A stretch of DNA of 60,000 nucleotides from Cryptomeria japonica. Its lineage: Eukaryota > Streptophyta > Pinopsida > Cupressales > Cupressaceae. Both the position numbers and the translations under genes were made by a program. How positions within the stretch are numbered: the stretch's first letter is position 1; each line of letters starts with the position of its first letter. The notes below the pieces were generated by a model. The model saw only the letters and a list, made by a program, of their open reading frames with translations. It had not been told where the DNA came from and did no database searches. Positions 43,672 through 55,762 of this stretch are shown in pieces. The stretch is from assembly GCF_030272615.1 (NCBI RefSeq), contig NC_081407.1, positions 152,107,048 through 152,167,047 of the forward strand, written 5' to 3'.

Positions 43672-45169
43672 GTTTTTGATGTTTGTGAAAGTGATTTATG
43701 AGGTGGTGATAAAATATTTGATGGAAGATACGTTTTTTTGAAATGTTTGGTGGAAGATAGATCTCTAACACTAAAGGTTGGATGTCAACAAAGTTCTTTG
43801 TGAATTGCTCTTGTGTTTTTCAACATTTTTGATGTGATGAGGTATAGCAAGGTTTGAGATGTGTTACAATCCAAGCTACCTAGTAATGAGAGGATGCACT
43901 CATAAACTAGTTTTAACCTATCTAAATGTGTAGAAATACCCCTTAGGATGATTTATCCTAGATGTAGAGACACCCTAAAAGTGATTTGTTGGTTTGGTTT
44001 AGCAATATATGAAAATACTAAGGACAAGACCTCTTTGTGTTTGAGAGTTGAGTGATTTTGTGATGTTTGGATGTGAAAGTGGAGAGTATATATGTCTCAA
44101 TAAAATTCTTTCATTATGAAGGGGGTTTCTACCTCTTCCTCTCTTACAGGGGTTGGTGGTTCCCCTCAAGCTTCGTTGTATGTAATACAGATTTGAGGAA
44201 AGAAAGAAGGATTGATCTTGCCCCCTTTGTGTTTTGTGATAATCAAAAGCTCTATACTGGGTGAAATCTCTATTGCTCAAAGGCTCTTTGTCAAATTTGT
44301 TGGATTTGCCTTGTAGGTACAAGTGCATATGAAGCAAGAATACCCTATGTGAGAGAAATAGTTGTCTATTGATATAGAAAAACTTCCTCTTCTTGATAAA
44401 GGCTTTTGAACCAAGTTGTCTCTTCTTCAATTTGGTCTTTTGATGAAGACTCCTTTTTCTCAAGATATGAGTGATGGTCATACAAAATGATACTTTGTTT
44501 CACTTGTTGAGGTAGATTTGTTCTATCAATGTTGATGTAGATTTGTTGGATTGATAATTGGTTTTAATTGTTTTGAATTTCTTTGACAAGAAAACACAGC
44601 AAGCACACAAGCACAATAACCTTGCCCCTTTTCAATAAAAGGCACAATAGGTGTGGGTCTAAATCAACCCAATCATGAACTTTTTGACCCTCTATAAATG
44701 TATTTTATGTTCCCAAAGCCTGAAGTCAGCCCAAATTGTTACTGGTCTGAAACAAGATGAAGACAACTCAAACACTTTTTATCCCTAAGGTCGTGGCCAT
44801 TTGCGATATTTTCAGCCCACATCTTGATATTTCTTCGACTTTGGTACTACATACCTTATGAATCCTATCATGGCAAGTAAAGGATGTGATTTACTAAGTC
44901 TTGTACGAGCATAATAGATAGATGATCCCTATGATGAGGGAGTCACCACTTTCATCATGCTACAAGTAGCTTTTCAAAAAGCCCTATTTCTACTCAAGGA
45001 AATATGTATGGTGAGTATCTTAAGAGCAAAACCATTTATGCTTTTGCACTGAACTTTTCACAAATATCCTCAATCAATAGAACGAGTGGGCTTCTAGAAT
45101 AAGAGGTGTCTAGTAATGTTCAATGTCTTTGGACATAAGTTCATTCTGTAGTGACTCACTTAAGAGCCT
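43672..45169 (-). other. Probable leader of the older Tat-type element and unassigned sequence
   Basis: By position the first part should be the gag leader. It shows no GCGTCTGTG repeats and no LTR that matches 26350-27767. A minus frame of 160 codons (43999-44481) has no recognisable motif. Where the gypsy element ends and the next unit begins is not visible. Confidence 0.4.
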
Positions 45170-45308
45170 TGTAACTTGTGGTGGGGCCCATATGTCATTT
45201 CGGCAAGTTACATTGTAGGAATAGGGTATATGCACGAAGTTGTGGTACCAAAAAGGTGCCACACTTCAAAAAAAATAAAAAATTGTCATAAGGCGTGCAC
45301 CTTATGAC
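45170..45308. repeat. Cluster of three hairpins
   Basis: TGTAACTTG (45170) pairs with CAAGTTACA (45204). TGTGGTACC (45241) pairs with GGTGCCACA (45255) with one mismatch. GTCATAAGG (45285) pairs with CCTTATGAC (45300). They lie 150-290 bp before the start of the gene at 45459. Such clusters occur in transposon ends, but no terminal inverted repeat could be tested because the other end is outside the window. Confidence 0.6.
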
Positions 45309-45458
45309 CTTTTCAAACTTAAAAAAAACCCAAGTCCGTATTTTGGATGAATTCTGCACTCCCAAACCTGCGTTTTGGCGATTTGGGGTGCCATTTTCTT
45401 GCGCTCGCCCTTTGTAGAAGCTTGATATTGGGCACTAAGTTGTCCATCTCTCATCAAA

Positions 45459-47467
45459 ATGTCACCACACCATCGAAGAGCTCAAAGAGGTATGCATTTT
45501 TGTTTTCTTGTTGTCATTTTTTTATTAATTTGAAGATTAAACTAGGTTTATTGATTTAAATTTATTTTCATTGTCAGGAAATGAGATTAGACAAGAAAAT
45601 GTTGAAAACACTGAATCACCTCCTCATGAAGACCATATTGAAGAAGAAGCAAATCAAGAACCTCCTATAATCCCTAGACATCCCATGGGTACACAAGAAA
45701 ACCTATTAGGTCAAATAGAAAATAACCAAAAAGAGCTTGAAGGTTTAATCACAAGGCTAAAAGATCCCACTGGAACAAACTCCCATAGGACAAACCTTGC
45801 CAGTTCTTTGCAATCTATTATATCTCACATACAATCCGTGAGTGGGAAAATAAATTTTTGGTCCAATAAGAAGGAAGAACAAAAGCAATTTTATGCTGAC
45901 AAATTATCATATGCGGTAGTGAAGAAAAATAAATTAATAAGTTTGACTTGTGTTCTCTTTTTACGGACCCCTGAATGAATCAACCTTTACACCTTGGATG
46001 TAGGAGATTCCCTATTCATTGGTGTCATCATGAAGGGATTAAGAATAATTTTTGGGATAGGTGGTGGATGGTATCTGATCAGCCCCCATGCAATAATCAT
46101 GAGGTACAACAATACTTTTTGAGAAAACTGTACTGTGAGTTTGTCCTTAATGAGATCCCAAACTATTTTGATTTTCTAGATTTCCAAGGTAGAGGTGGGG
46201 GTTCCTCACATGATAGAGAGGGTGCACAACATGACCCAAATCTCCCACCAAGACCCTTGGCCAGACCTATGGTGGAGCATGTTATTATTCCTTCCATTGT
46301 GAAGGAAAGTATTGAGGTCGAAACTCTAAACTCCATTAGCTCACTCACTCAGACCCTTATACAGTATACTAGGCCTCTAGTAGAGGGTGATGTGAGTGAT
46401 GATAGTGATTCTTCTAGGCATCGAGTTCTAGCTCATTTTTGTTGATCTTTTGGTTCTCTTTGCAATTATGATCCTAATAGTTTTGAGAATGCACGTGCAT
46501 GAGCGGAGTTTGCTACAAAGAACATTGTCATGACAAAATCCTTGCTGAACGAAACATTTGGCATTGATACCCAGGTGAATTTCATTACAAGTTCATTTCA
46601 TTCTTTTTATTAAATCTTATATGGAAATTTGAGAATATATCTAAATTAGTAAATTATTATGATAAAAAATCAGGGTCAAAGTGTTCACAATACTAGCAAC
46701 ATTCCTGCAACACCCTTTTTCATGACTTCGTCGACTCCACAGGTATAAAACGAGTGAATAAATATAATTATTATATGTAGATAGTTGAATCTTATGTGAA
46801 TGATTTTCTAATTACTCATTTTGGATGTCAAATAGTTTGATGCTAGAGCTTCAACATCAACACCTCGTAGTGTATTTCAATGACAATCTTTCACCCAGGT
46901 AAGCAATTTATCTTTAATGTTGTTATTAAATAATATAGATAGTTTTGGTGATTAATCAATATACTTTGTTTAATTTTCAGATGTTGACATTAGAGACTCC
47001 TCCTGTTGTCCACGCATCAATGGAGCGTAGTGTTGCTGCAGTAGTAGCAAGTTCAATTGCTTTGATAGAAGTATGAGACATATTTGTAAATTTTGTAAAT
47101 TTAGCATTACATTTGTTATCTTAATAATATGTTATTGAAAATTTTAACGACACTTATATTTAGTTTAATTTATATTGTGATGCTTACAGGACGGGTTTGT
47201 CACTCTAGATCATGAACTTGCACCTATTGTGGATGAACATCATGATTATTTGCATGCGGTAAGTGACTATTCTATTATATGTCATTCTAAAATTCAATTT
47301 TTGTATATGCTAACATCATTCTTTTCATTGTATAGGTGGAGTTACAAAAAAGTCTGGAGAGGAGGTCGAGTGGGCGTACTCAAAAGACACCTGCATCACA
47401 TACATCTCCATCCCCTCGACAAACAAAGATATCTCATGATCTATTTCCTTCCCCTAGAGGGAAATGA
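45459..47467 (+). pseudogene. Eight-exon gene of unknown function, lightly decayed
   Basis: Exon 1 MSPHHRRAQR (45459-45489, donor GTATGC). Exon 2 from 45578 (NEIRQENVENTESPPHEDHI, acidic then coiled-coil-like). Exon 3 from about 46002 (RFPIHWCHHEGIKNNFWDRW ... SLLNETFGIDTQ) to 46574. Then five short exons, all phase 0: 46674-46742, 46836-46898, 46981-47070, 47190-47258, 47336-47467, each with clean AG and GT borders. The last five encode Ser/Thr/Pro-rich text (TPFFMTSSTPQ, ASTSTPRSVFQ, LETPPVVHASMERSVAAVV). Three in-frame TGAs (two in exon 3, one in exon 5) fit CGA to TGA. The junction of exons 2 and 3 is uncertain. I do not recognise the family. It faces the transposase-like gene at 52653-60000 across a tandem array and could be the second gene of the same transposon. 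Confidence 0.65.
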
Positions 47468-47477
47468 ATAGAATAGG

Positions 47478-47815
47478 GTCCTATGTTGTATGCGTAAATG
47501 GCAATTTTGAACATATGTTTTGTATTACAAATATGTGACATTCTATGTCCATATGGCTTTTGGCAAGCTCGTATTTGACTTTATTGGATACCATGTTGTA
47601 TGCCTATATGGCAATTTTGAACATATGTTTTGTATTACGAATATGTGACATTCTATGTCCATATGGCTTTTGGCAAGCTCCTATTTTACTTTATTGGATA
47701 TCATGTTGTATGCCTTTATAGAAATTTTGAACATATGTTTTGTTTTATGAATACGTGACATTCTATGTCCATATGGCTTTTGGCAAGCCTATTTGTCTGT
47801 ATTGGATATATTTGA
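47478..47815. repeat. 110-bp tandem repeat, three copies
   Basis: ATGTTGTATGC at 47483, 47593 and 47703. Each unit also has ACATTCTATGTCCATATGGC and TTTTGGCAAGC. It begins 10 bp after the stop codon of the eight-exon gene, so it probably forms its 3' untranslated region. Confidence 0.88.
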
Positions 47816-48129
47816 TAGTTTTAACGCTATATAATGTTGTATGGATTTGTAGCTTTTTGGTTAATGCAAATCATTTATCATGGTTATCCATAATTGCAGT
47901 ACAAATGATTAAATGAATAATTGCACAAAGTTTATTGTTACTTAAGCTTTGAACCTAAATATGTGTTTGTAATCCAAGACACAATCTTATAGAGATCAAC
48001 ACAAATTCAATAGTTATAGTCGAAATAAGACTATGTAAAGGAAACATGTAAAGAACCAAAATTAGACAATGTAAGACACCATTGTACCAATACCCATTCT
48101 AACAAAATTGCATAGCCCATACACTTCTA
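47816..48129. other. Unassigned interval
   Basis: AT-rich spacer between the two tandem arrays. No coding frame or motif seen. Confidence 0.5.
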
Positions 48130-51100
48130 TTCATCTAATGCATATACTAGGGCGATTTTGTTGCTAGGGTGTGGCCCGCAACGATCGGACGAGTTGGAGA
48201 GAAAAATGAAGGTATTCCTAGTGTAAACCCGGCCACCCCAATGTGTACGAGCAGACGGTTCGGTGTCATGACGAGTGGATTGAAAGATGGGGCATTGTGC
48301 AACTTTTCATTGAACTCATCTAATTTTTGTCGCAACCGAGAAAGTGTCGCCATGAGAAATTGGATCCGAGTCTACCTAAACCAAAAGAGGATTTTTTAGA
48401 GTGCCATAACATGACCCCGTAGGATCAGACGACTCATTTTTATAATTAACGGGCATCGAGAAATACGATGCTGAATATTGACAACTTTGAGCAACTTGAG
48501 CACTTAAGCGATTTTGCTGCTAGGGTGTGGCCCGCAATGATTGGATGAGTTGGAGAGAAAAATGAAGGCATTCCTAGCATAAACCTGACCAACCCGATGC
48601 GTACAAGCTGACAGTTTGGTGCCGCGAAGAGTAGATTGAAAGATGGGGCATTGTGCAACTTTTCATTGAACTCATCTGACACTTTTTGTCGCAATTGAGA
48701 AAGTGTCACCACGAGAAATTGGATTCGAGTCTACCTAAACTGAGAGAGGATTTTTTAGAGTGCCATGAAAATGACCCCGTAGGATTAGATGACTCATTCT
48801 TATGATTAATGGATACCGAGAAATGCGATGTCGAATATTGACAACTTTGAGCAACTTGAGCACGTAAGCGATTTCGCTGCTAGGGTGTGGCCTGCAATGA
48901 TCGGATGAGTTGGAGAGAAAAATGAAGGCATTCCTAGCGTAAACCAGGCCACCTCAATGTGTATGAGCTGACGGTTCAGTTTCGCGATGAGCGGATTGAA
49001 AGATGGGGCATTATGCAACTTTTCATTGAACTCATGTGACGCTTTTTGTTGCAACCGAGAAAGTGTCGCCAAGAGAAATTGGATCCGAGTCTACCTAAAC
49101 TAAGAGAGGATTTTTTAGAGTGCCATAACACAACCCCATAGGATGAGACGACTTGTTCCTATGATTAATGAGCACCAAGAAATGCGATGCCGAATATTGA
49201 CAACTTTGAGCAACTTGAGCACTTCAGCGATTTCGCTGCTAGGGTGTGGCCTGCAATGATCGAATGAGTTGGAGAGAAAAAAGAAGGCATTCCTATCATA
49301 AACCTAGCCACCCTAATGCATACAAGCTGACGGTTTAGTGCCGCGACGAGCGGATTGAAAGACGGGGAATTGTGCAACTTTCATTGAGCTCATTTGACAT
49401 TTTTTGTCGCAACCGAGAAAGTGTCACCATGAGCAATTGGATCCAATTATACCTGAACTGAGAGAGTCTTTTTTAGAATGCCATAACATGACCCTGTAGG
49501 ATTAGGTGACTATTTCTTATGATTATCGGGCGCTGAGAAACACGATGCCGAATATTGACAATTTTGAGCAACTTGAGCACTTAAGCGATTTCGCTGCTAG
49601 GGTGTGGCCCGCAATGATCAGACGACTTGGAGAGAAAAATGAAGGCATTCCTAGCGTAAACCTGACCACCTAGATGCGTAAGAGCTGACTGTTCAGTGCC
49701 GTGATGAGCGGATTGAAATTTGGGACATTGTGCAACTTTTCATTGAACTCATCTAACACTTTTTGTCGCAACCGAGAAAGTGTCGCCATGGGAATTTGGA
49801 TTCGAGTCTACCTAAACCAAGAGAGTATTTTTAGAGTGCCATAACATGACCCTGTAGGATTAGACGAATCATTCTTATGATTAACGAGCGTCAAGAAACA
49901 TGATGCTGAATATTGACAACTTTGAGCAACTTGAGCACTTAAGCGATTTCGCTACTAGGGTGTGACCCGCAATGATTGGACAAGTTGGAGAGAAAAATGA
50001 AGGCATTCCTAGCATAAACCTGACCACCTCGATGCGTATGAGCTGATGGTTTGGTGTCATGACGAGCGGATTGAAAGATGGGGCATTGTGCAACTTTTCA
50101 TTGAACTCATGTGATGCTTTTTATCGCAACCAAGAAAGTGTCACCACAAGTAATTGGATCTGAGTCTACCTAAACTGAGAGAGGATTTTTTAGAGTTCCA
50201 TAACATGACCTTGTTTGATCAGATGGCTCATTCTTATGATTAATGAGTGCTGAGAAGCGCGATGTCGAATATTGACAACTTTGAGCAACTTGAGCACTTA
50301 AGCGATTTCACTGCTATGGTGTGGCCCGCAACAATCGGACGAGTTGGAGAGTAAAATGAAGGCATTCCTAGTGTAAACCCGACCACCCCAATGCGTATGA
50401 GTTGACGGTTTGGTGCCGCAATGAGTGGATTGAAAGATAGGGCATTGTGAAACTTTTCATTGAACTCATCTGACGCTTTTTGTTGCAACTGAGAAAGTGT
50501 CGCCACAAGCAATTGGATCCAACTCTACCTAAACTGAGAGAGGATTTTTTAGAGTGCCATAACATGACCCCATAGGATTAGATGGCTCATTCTTATGATT
50601 AACGGGTGTCAAGAAACACGTTGTCGATTATTGACAACTTTGAGCAACTTGAGCACTTAAGTGATTTCACTGCTAGGGTGTGGCCCGCAACGATCAAACA
50701 AGTTGGAGAGAAAAATGAAGGCATTCCTACCATAAACCTGACCACCCCGACACGTATGAGCTAACGGTTCAGTGTCATGATGAGCGGATTGAAAGATGGC
50801 ACACTAAGCAACTTTTCATTGAACTCACCTAACGTTATTTGTCACAACCGATAAAGTGTCGCCACGAGCAATTGGATCTGAGTCTATCTAGACCGAGAGG
50901 AATTTTTAGAGTGCCATAACATGACCCCATAGGATCAAACAGATCGTTCTTATGATTAATGGGCACCGAGAAACACAATGCCGAGTATTGACAACTTTGA
51001 GCAACTTGAGCACTTAAGCGATTTTGCTGCTAGGGTGTGAACCGCAATGATCGGACGAGTTGGAGAGAAAAATGAAGGCATTAATAGTGTAAACCAGGCC

Positions 51101-52366
51101 ACCCTGACACGTACGAGCTGACGATTTGATGTCGTGACGAGCGGATTGAAAGATGGAGTATTGTGCAACTTTTCATTGAACTCATCTGATGCTTTTTGTT
51201 GCAACCGAGAAAGTGTCGCCATGAGCAATTGGATCTGATTCTACCTAAACCGAGAGAGGCTTTTTTAGAGTGCCATAACACAACCCGTAGGATCAGACAA
51301 CTTGTTCTTATAATTAACAGGCACCAAGAAATGCGATGTTGAATATTGACAACTTTGAGCAACTTGAGCACTTAAGCAATTTCACTGCTAGGGTGTGGCC
51401 CACAACGAACAGACGAGTTAGTGAGAAAAAAGAAGACATTCCAAGCATAAAAATAGCCACCCCAATGCGTATGAGCTGACGGTTCGGTGTTGCGATGAGC
51501 AGATTGAAAGATGGGGCATTGTGCAACTTTTCATTGAACTCATCTGATGCTTTTTGTCGCAATCGAGAAAGTGTCACCAAGAGAAATTGGATCCGAGTCT
51601 ACCTAAACTGAGAGAGGATTTTTTAAGGATCAGATGAATCATTCTTATGATTAATGGGCGCCGAGAAATGCGATGCCGAATATTGACAACTTTGAGCAAC
51701 TTGAGCACTTAAGCGATTTCACTGCTAGGGTGTGGCCCACAACAATCAGATGAGTTGGAGAGAAAAACAAAGGCATTCCTAGTGTAAACTTGACCACCCC
51801 AACGCATATGAGCTAATGGTTCAATGTCATGACGAGCAGATTGAAGGATGGGTCATTGTGCAACTTTTCATTGAACTCATCTGACGCTTTTTGTCGCAAC
51901 CGAGAAAGTGTCATCACGAGCAATTAGATATGAGTCTACCTAAACCGAGAGAGGCTTTTTAGAGTGCCATAACATGATCCCATAGGATCAGATGGCTCAT
52001 TCTTATGATTAACAGGCATTGAAAAATGCGATGCCGAATATTGACAACTTTGAGCAACTTAAGCACTTAAGTGATTTCGCTACTAGGGTGTGGCTTGCAA
52101 CGATCAGATGAGTTGGAGAGAAAAATGAAGGAATTCGTAGCATAAACTTGGCCACCCCGATGCATACGAGATGACGGTTTAGTGCCGCGACGAACGGTTT
52201 GAAAGATGGGGCATTGTGCAACTTTTCATTGAACTCATGTGACGCTTTTTGTCACAACCGAGAAAGTGTCGCCAAGAGCAATTGGATCTGAGTCTACCTA
52301 AACCAAGAGAGGCTTTTTTAGAGTGCCATAACATGACCCCGTAGGATCAGATGAATCATTCTTATG
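48130..52366. repeat. Tandem array of about 358 bp, twelve copies
   Basis: The word TAGGGTGTGG and its variants recur at 48165, 48521, 48881, 49240, 49598, 49956, 50315, 50674, 51031, 51389, 51726 and 52084, giving periods of 356-360 bp except one of 337, where about 21 bp is missing. Units differ mostly by C/T and G/A changes. On the minus strand most units hold a frame of 70-90 codons (ATLSRLRQKASDEFNEKLHN ... PSFFSPTRPI ... KCSSCSKLSIFGIAFLGA). The array lies between the 3' ends of two convergent genes. Confidence 0.92.
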
Positions 52367-52652
52367 TGTCACTAACATCAATAAAAATGATGCTGAATTT
52401 TGATAATTTTTCACACTTTTTGTGATTGACAACAAATGAGCATTTTTTACATCTTTTACCATATTAGCCTAAAACTTCACAAAATGATCCCATGTGATCT
52501 CTAATGGTCTAAAATGGCATTATTTACATAAAATCACACAAAAAAAGACAAAAACACAAATTTTTATATTACAATGCCTTGAGTAGTTGAAAAATATAAG
52601 TCATGTACATATATCCAACTATGATTGATATTACAATTTTTTGCATTTACAT
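52367..52652. other. Spacer between array and transposase-like gene
   Basis: AT-rich, no frame. By position it is 3' flank of the minus-strand gene that stops at 52653. Confidence 0.5.
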
Positions 52653-52842
52653 TTAATCCAATGAACCATCTAGATCTGCTCTACTCTTTATCGTGTCTAG
52701 TATGGCTTCATGGTCAGACTCACGAACCTTCCATAGGTTCTTGTTTAGTGGTCTACCCCCATATCTGATCAAATGAACATTTGAAGCTACAACAAGGTTA
52801 GAATAATGAAGAATCTTCCTATGTGTCTCGAAATCCTCGAAC
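52653..52842 (-). pseudogene. C-terminal coding piece of the transposase-like gene
   Basis: Open frame of 62 codons, FEDFETHRKILHYSNLVVAS ... RPLNKNLWKVRESDHEAIL, ending TAA at 52653-52655. Its upstream edge is the CGAAC duplication of copia 2. When one duplication copy is kept the frame joins exactly to the piece ending SNLWLF at 55768. Confidence 0.75.
52838..52842. repeat. Target site duplication CGAAC, left copy (copia 2)
   Basis: Matches 55763-55767 exactly. Confidence 0.9.
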
Positions 52843-53185
52843 TGTTAGGGTTTCAAGCAGATCCGAAGCAAATATGAACTAACAATTATATGTAGATTTA
52901 AATGCAAAAGATAAAGAAATAAAACAAGACACAGATAACACAAAGATTTAACGTGGTTCACCCAGAATGGGTTACGTCCACCATACACAGCTGTCCAATC
53001 TTTCTTATTATCCAGCAAAAAAAAGTACATCAACCTTACAATGCCTTAAGCATCCCAGTCGCTTATAACATGCATTTTTAGGGCAACAAACAAAGCCGGC
53101 CTTTTTAGGGTTTTATTATAATGTCAGCTTTCATCAACGAAAAACGGCAAAAAAAAATTTCTCGGATCTACTTGAAACCCTAACA
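52843..53185 (+). repeat. 5' LTR of copia 2
   Basis: 343 bp, bounded by a 15-bp inverted repeat TGTTAGGGTTTCAAG / CTTGAAACCCTAACA, unusually long for an LTR. Confidence 0.88.
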
Positions 53186-53187
53186 AT

Positions 53188-53199
53188 TGGTATCAGAGC
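53188..53199 (+). promoter_or_regulatory. Primer binding site of copia 2
   Basis: TGGTATCAGAGC, two bases after the LTR. Confidence 0.92.
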
Positions 53200-53245
53200 G
53201 AGGTTTTCTGTAAATTGGCAAGACTTTCAGATTTGAGTGGGAGCA

Positions 53246-54316
53246 ATGGAGGATTCCAAATTCAAGGTTGAAAAGTTTAACAACCAGAATTATTAGTTAT
53301 GGAAAATGCAGATGGAGAATTACCTGTATCAAAAGGATTTGTGGCGGCCATTGGAAGGAAAGGCAAAGAAACCAACCACAATATCAGATGAAGAGTGGGA
53401 CATTTTAGATAGAAAGGCACTGGGATCCATTCGATTATGCCTTGCGTTGTCTGTAGCATTCAATATAATAGAAGCAAAAATGATTGTAGATTTGATGGCA
53501 ACATTGGCTAAGTTGTATGAGAAACCCTCGGCTTCGAATAAGGTATTTCTTATGAAGCATTTGTTTAATTTGAAAATGAGTGAGGGAGGATCTGTAGCAG
53601 AGCACTTAAATGAATTTAATACAATTACCAGTCAATTGTCTTCGGTAAAAATTACCTTTGCAGAAGAGGTTAGGGCTATCTTGATTTTATGTTCTTTACC
53701 AGAAAGTTGGAATAGCTTGGTTATGGCTGTAAGTAACTCTGTCTCTGGTAAAAATACTTTGGTATTTGATGATATTGTTGGTGTTATCCTAAGCGAGGAA
53801 ATGCGAAGGAAAAGCACAGGTGAGACTCCAACATCATCGGGTAGTGTTTTGAATGTGGAGAACAGAGGAAGATCAAAGGAAAGAGGAAAAGGCCCTGGGA
53901 ATGAGAAGTCACGAGGGAAGTCAAAGAAAGGACGCTCTCAATCTAGAGGAAAGAAAGATTGTTGGTACTGCGGAAAGCCTGGTCATCTAAAGAAAGACTG
54001 TTGGTCTCGGAAAAACAAAGAAGGAGACAAAAATAAAAATGACAGTAAGGAAGCTAATATTGCAAGTAATACTTTACAAGATGCTTTAATCTTATGTTTG
54101 GATAATGTAAATGATTCCTGGGTAATGGATTCTGGGGCTTCATTTCATGCTACACCCCATAGAAAATATTTTCTAGATTATGTTCAAGGTGATTTTGGAC
54201 AAGTATATTTGGGTGATGATGAGCCCTATCAAATTGTTGGAAAAGGAAAGATAAAGATCAAGTTGCAGAATGGTAATGACTGGTTCTGCAGGAGGTCGGA
54301 CATGTTCCTAATTTAA
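53246..54316 (+). pseudogene. gag: Gag and protease of copia 2
   Basis: ATG at 53246 gives MEDSKFKVEKFNNQNY, then TAG (53294-53296), probably from CAG, then [20 protein letters not shown]. Copia gag core ([35 protein letters not shown]), basic stretch, CCHC knuckle [14 protein letters not shown], then protease [20 protein letters not shown] frameshift near 54290 ends the frame; the same protein resumes in another frame as [15 protein letters not shown]. An internal start at 53306 would skip the stop but remove the conserved N-terminus. Confidence 0.85.
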
Positions 54317-55762
54317 GAAGAAATTTAATTTCTACAGGGCAACTAGGTAGTGAAGGTTGCATAGTTACCTTCTCAGACAATATGTGGAAGGTCACTAAAG
54401 GATCATTAGTAGTAGCTAAAGGTGCGAAGGTAGACACATTATATCTGTGTACTGGTAACACTTACTCTACCTTAGCTGCTACAGATAAAGTTATTGCAGG
54501 GACAACAACAATAAATGTTGCAAGAATAGATTTGATAATGTGGCACCATAGGCTTGGGCACATGAGTGAGAAAGCGATGAAAATCCTTCACTCCAAAAAT
54601 CTATTGCCAGGACTAAAGAAGATTGATTTAGAGTTCTGTGAAAACTGTGTTTATGGTAAACAAAAAAGAGTCAGATTTCTCAAGGTTGGGAAAGAGAAGA
54701 AGAGTGAGAAGTTAGAGCTTGTACATTCAGATGTATGGGGATTGGCTCAGGTATCATCTCTTGGTGGCTCTTGTTATTATGCTATTTTTATTGATGACTC
54801 AACCAGAAAAACATGGGTATATTTCCTAAAACAAAAATCAGATGTTTTTGAAACTTTTAAGAAATGGAAAGCTTTGGTTGAGAATGAGATAGGAAAAATG
54901 TTGAAGTGTCTCAGATCGGATAATGGAGGTGAGTATTGCAGCAAAGCATTTGAAGATTACTGTTCCTTAAATGGAATTCGAAAGCAGAAGACAATTCCAG
55001 GAACTCCACAGGAAAATGGTGTGTCAGAGAGAATGAATAGGACCATCATGGAACATGCGAGGAGCATGAGATTGCATGTTGGATTGCCCTTACATTTTTG
55101 GGCAAATGTTGTACATACTACTGTCTATTTGATAAATAGAGGACCTTCAACCCCTTTGGATGGTGGTATTCCAGAGGAGGCATGGACTGGTAAAAAGGTA
55201 AATTATTCTTTTCTATAAACTTTTGGTTGCGAAGCTTTTGTCCATGTTGATAAAAAAAACAGAACCAAGCTTGATGCTAAATCTCAGAAATGTACCTTCA
55301 TTGGATATGGGATAGATGAATATGGCTATCGGTTATGAGATTTTGAAAATAAGAAAATAATTAGAAGTAGAGATGTTATATTCAATGAGAAGGTTATGTA
55401 CAAAGAATAGATGCAGGAAAAGAAGCATGAACATGACAAACAAGAATATGTGGTGTTGGATGAGATTCCTGAAAATGAAATGCCACAGGTACCTGATGCT
55501 CAGCAACAACAGATTGTCCCACAAACTCCTGCAAGTGTTAGACATTCTACGAGGACAAGTAGACCCCCTGAAAGATTTTCTCCTTCTTTGTATTCTATTT
55601 TATTAACGGATTCTGGTGAACCAGAAGAATATGAAGAAGCAATGCAGGTGGATGCCAAACAACAGTGGTAGCTAGGCATGAAAGAGGAGATGGACTCCTT
55701 GATGAAAAATAAGACTTGGGACTTAGTCCCTTTACCTGCAGAAAAAAGAGCCTTGCCTAACA
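54317..55762 (+). pseudogene. pol: Integrase and truncated reverse transcriptase of copia 2
   Basis: GAG-pre-integrase MWHHRLGHMSEKAM and CENCVYGKQKRVRF, integrase HSDVWGLAQVSSLGGS, IDDSTRKTWVYFLKQK, RSDNGGEY and GTPQENGVSERMNRT, so D, D and E are present. Stops after NYSFL, after GYRL and after MYKE. The linker VRHSTRTSRPPERFSPSLYS leads to the first RT residues, where the element is cut. No catalytic RT or RNase H remains. Confidence 0.85.

Larger units (their letters stand above)
26350..44500 (-). mobile_element. Older Tat-type gypsy element, interrupted by a copia element
   Basis: Reads right to left: leader, gag, protease, G-patch-like linker, reverse transcriptase, RNase H, second RNase H, integrase, 3' region, polypurine tract, LTR. 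It is homologous throughout to the Tat element at 611-16909 (same gag core, same integrase ending RFHT-stop, same tract AAAGAGGGGCAAA followed by TGTAGACAC). Frames are broken by many stops and shifts. No 5' LTR was found to the right. The left LTR end (26350) and right limit are approximate. The stretch 33034-39489 is a later copia insertion. It lacks the antisense PMD gene. Confidence 0.8.
52843..55762 (+). mobile_element. Ty1/copia element 2, lacking its 3' half, with intact target duplication
   Basis: 2,920 bp. Starts with a 343-bp LTR (TGTTAGGGTTTCAAG ... CTTGAAACCCTAACA), has the initiator-Met primer site, gag, protease, integrase and the first codons of reverse transcriptase (MKEEMDSLMKNKTWDLVPLP), then ends abruptly at GCCTTGCCTAACA followed by the duplication. 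The last seven bases equal the LTR end, so a deletion from early RT to the extreme end of the 3' LTR explains the structure. It lies within the last coding part of the transposase-like gene. Confidence 0.88.

Noticed and set aside
43999-44481. Minus-strand frame of 160 codons near the end of the older Tat-type element
   Set aside because: Lies in the expected leader and has no motif; kept only as unassigned.
48130-52366. CRISPR-like or rDNA-spacer reading of the array
   Set aside because: The whole 358-bp unit is repeated with no unique spacers and no rRNA sequence nearby; the genome is eukaryotic.
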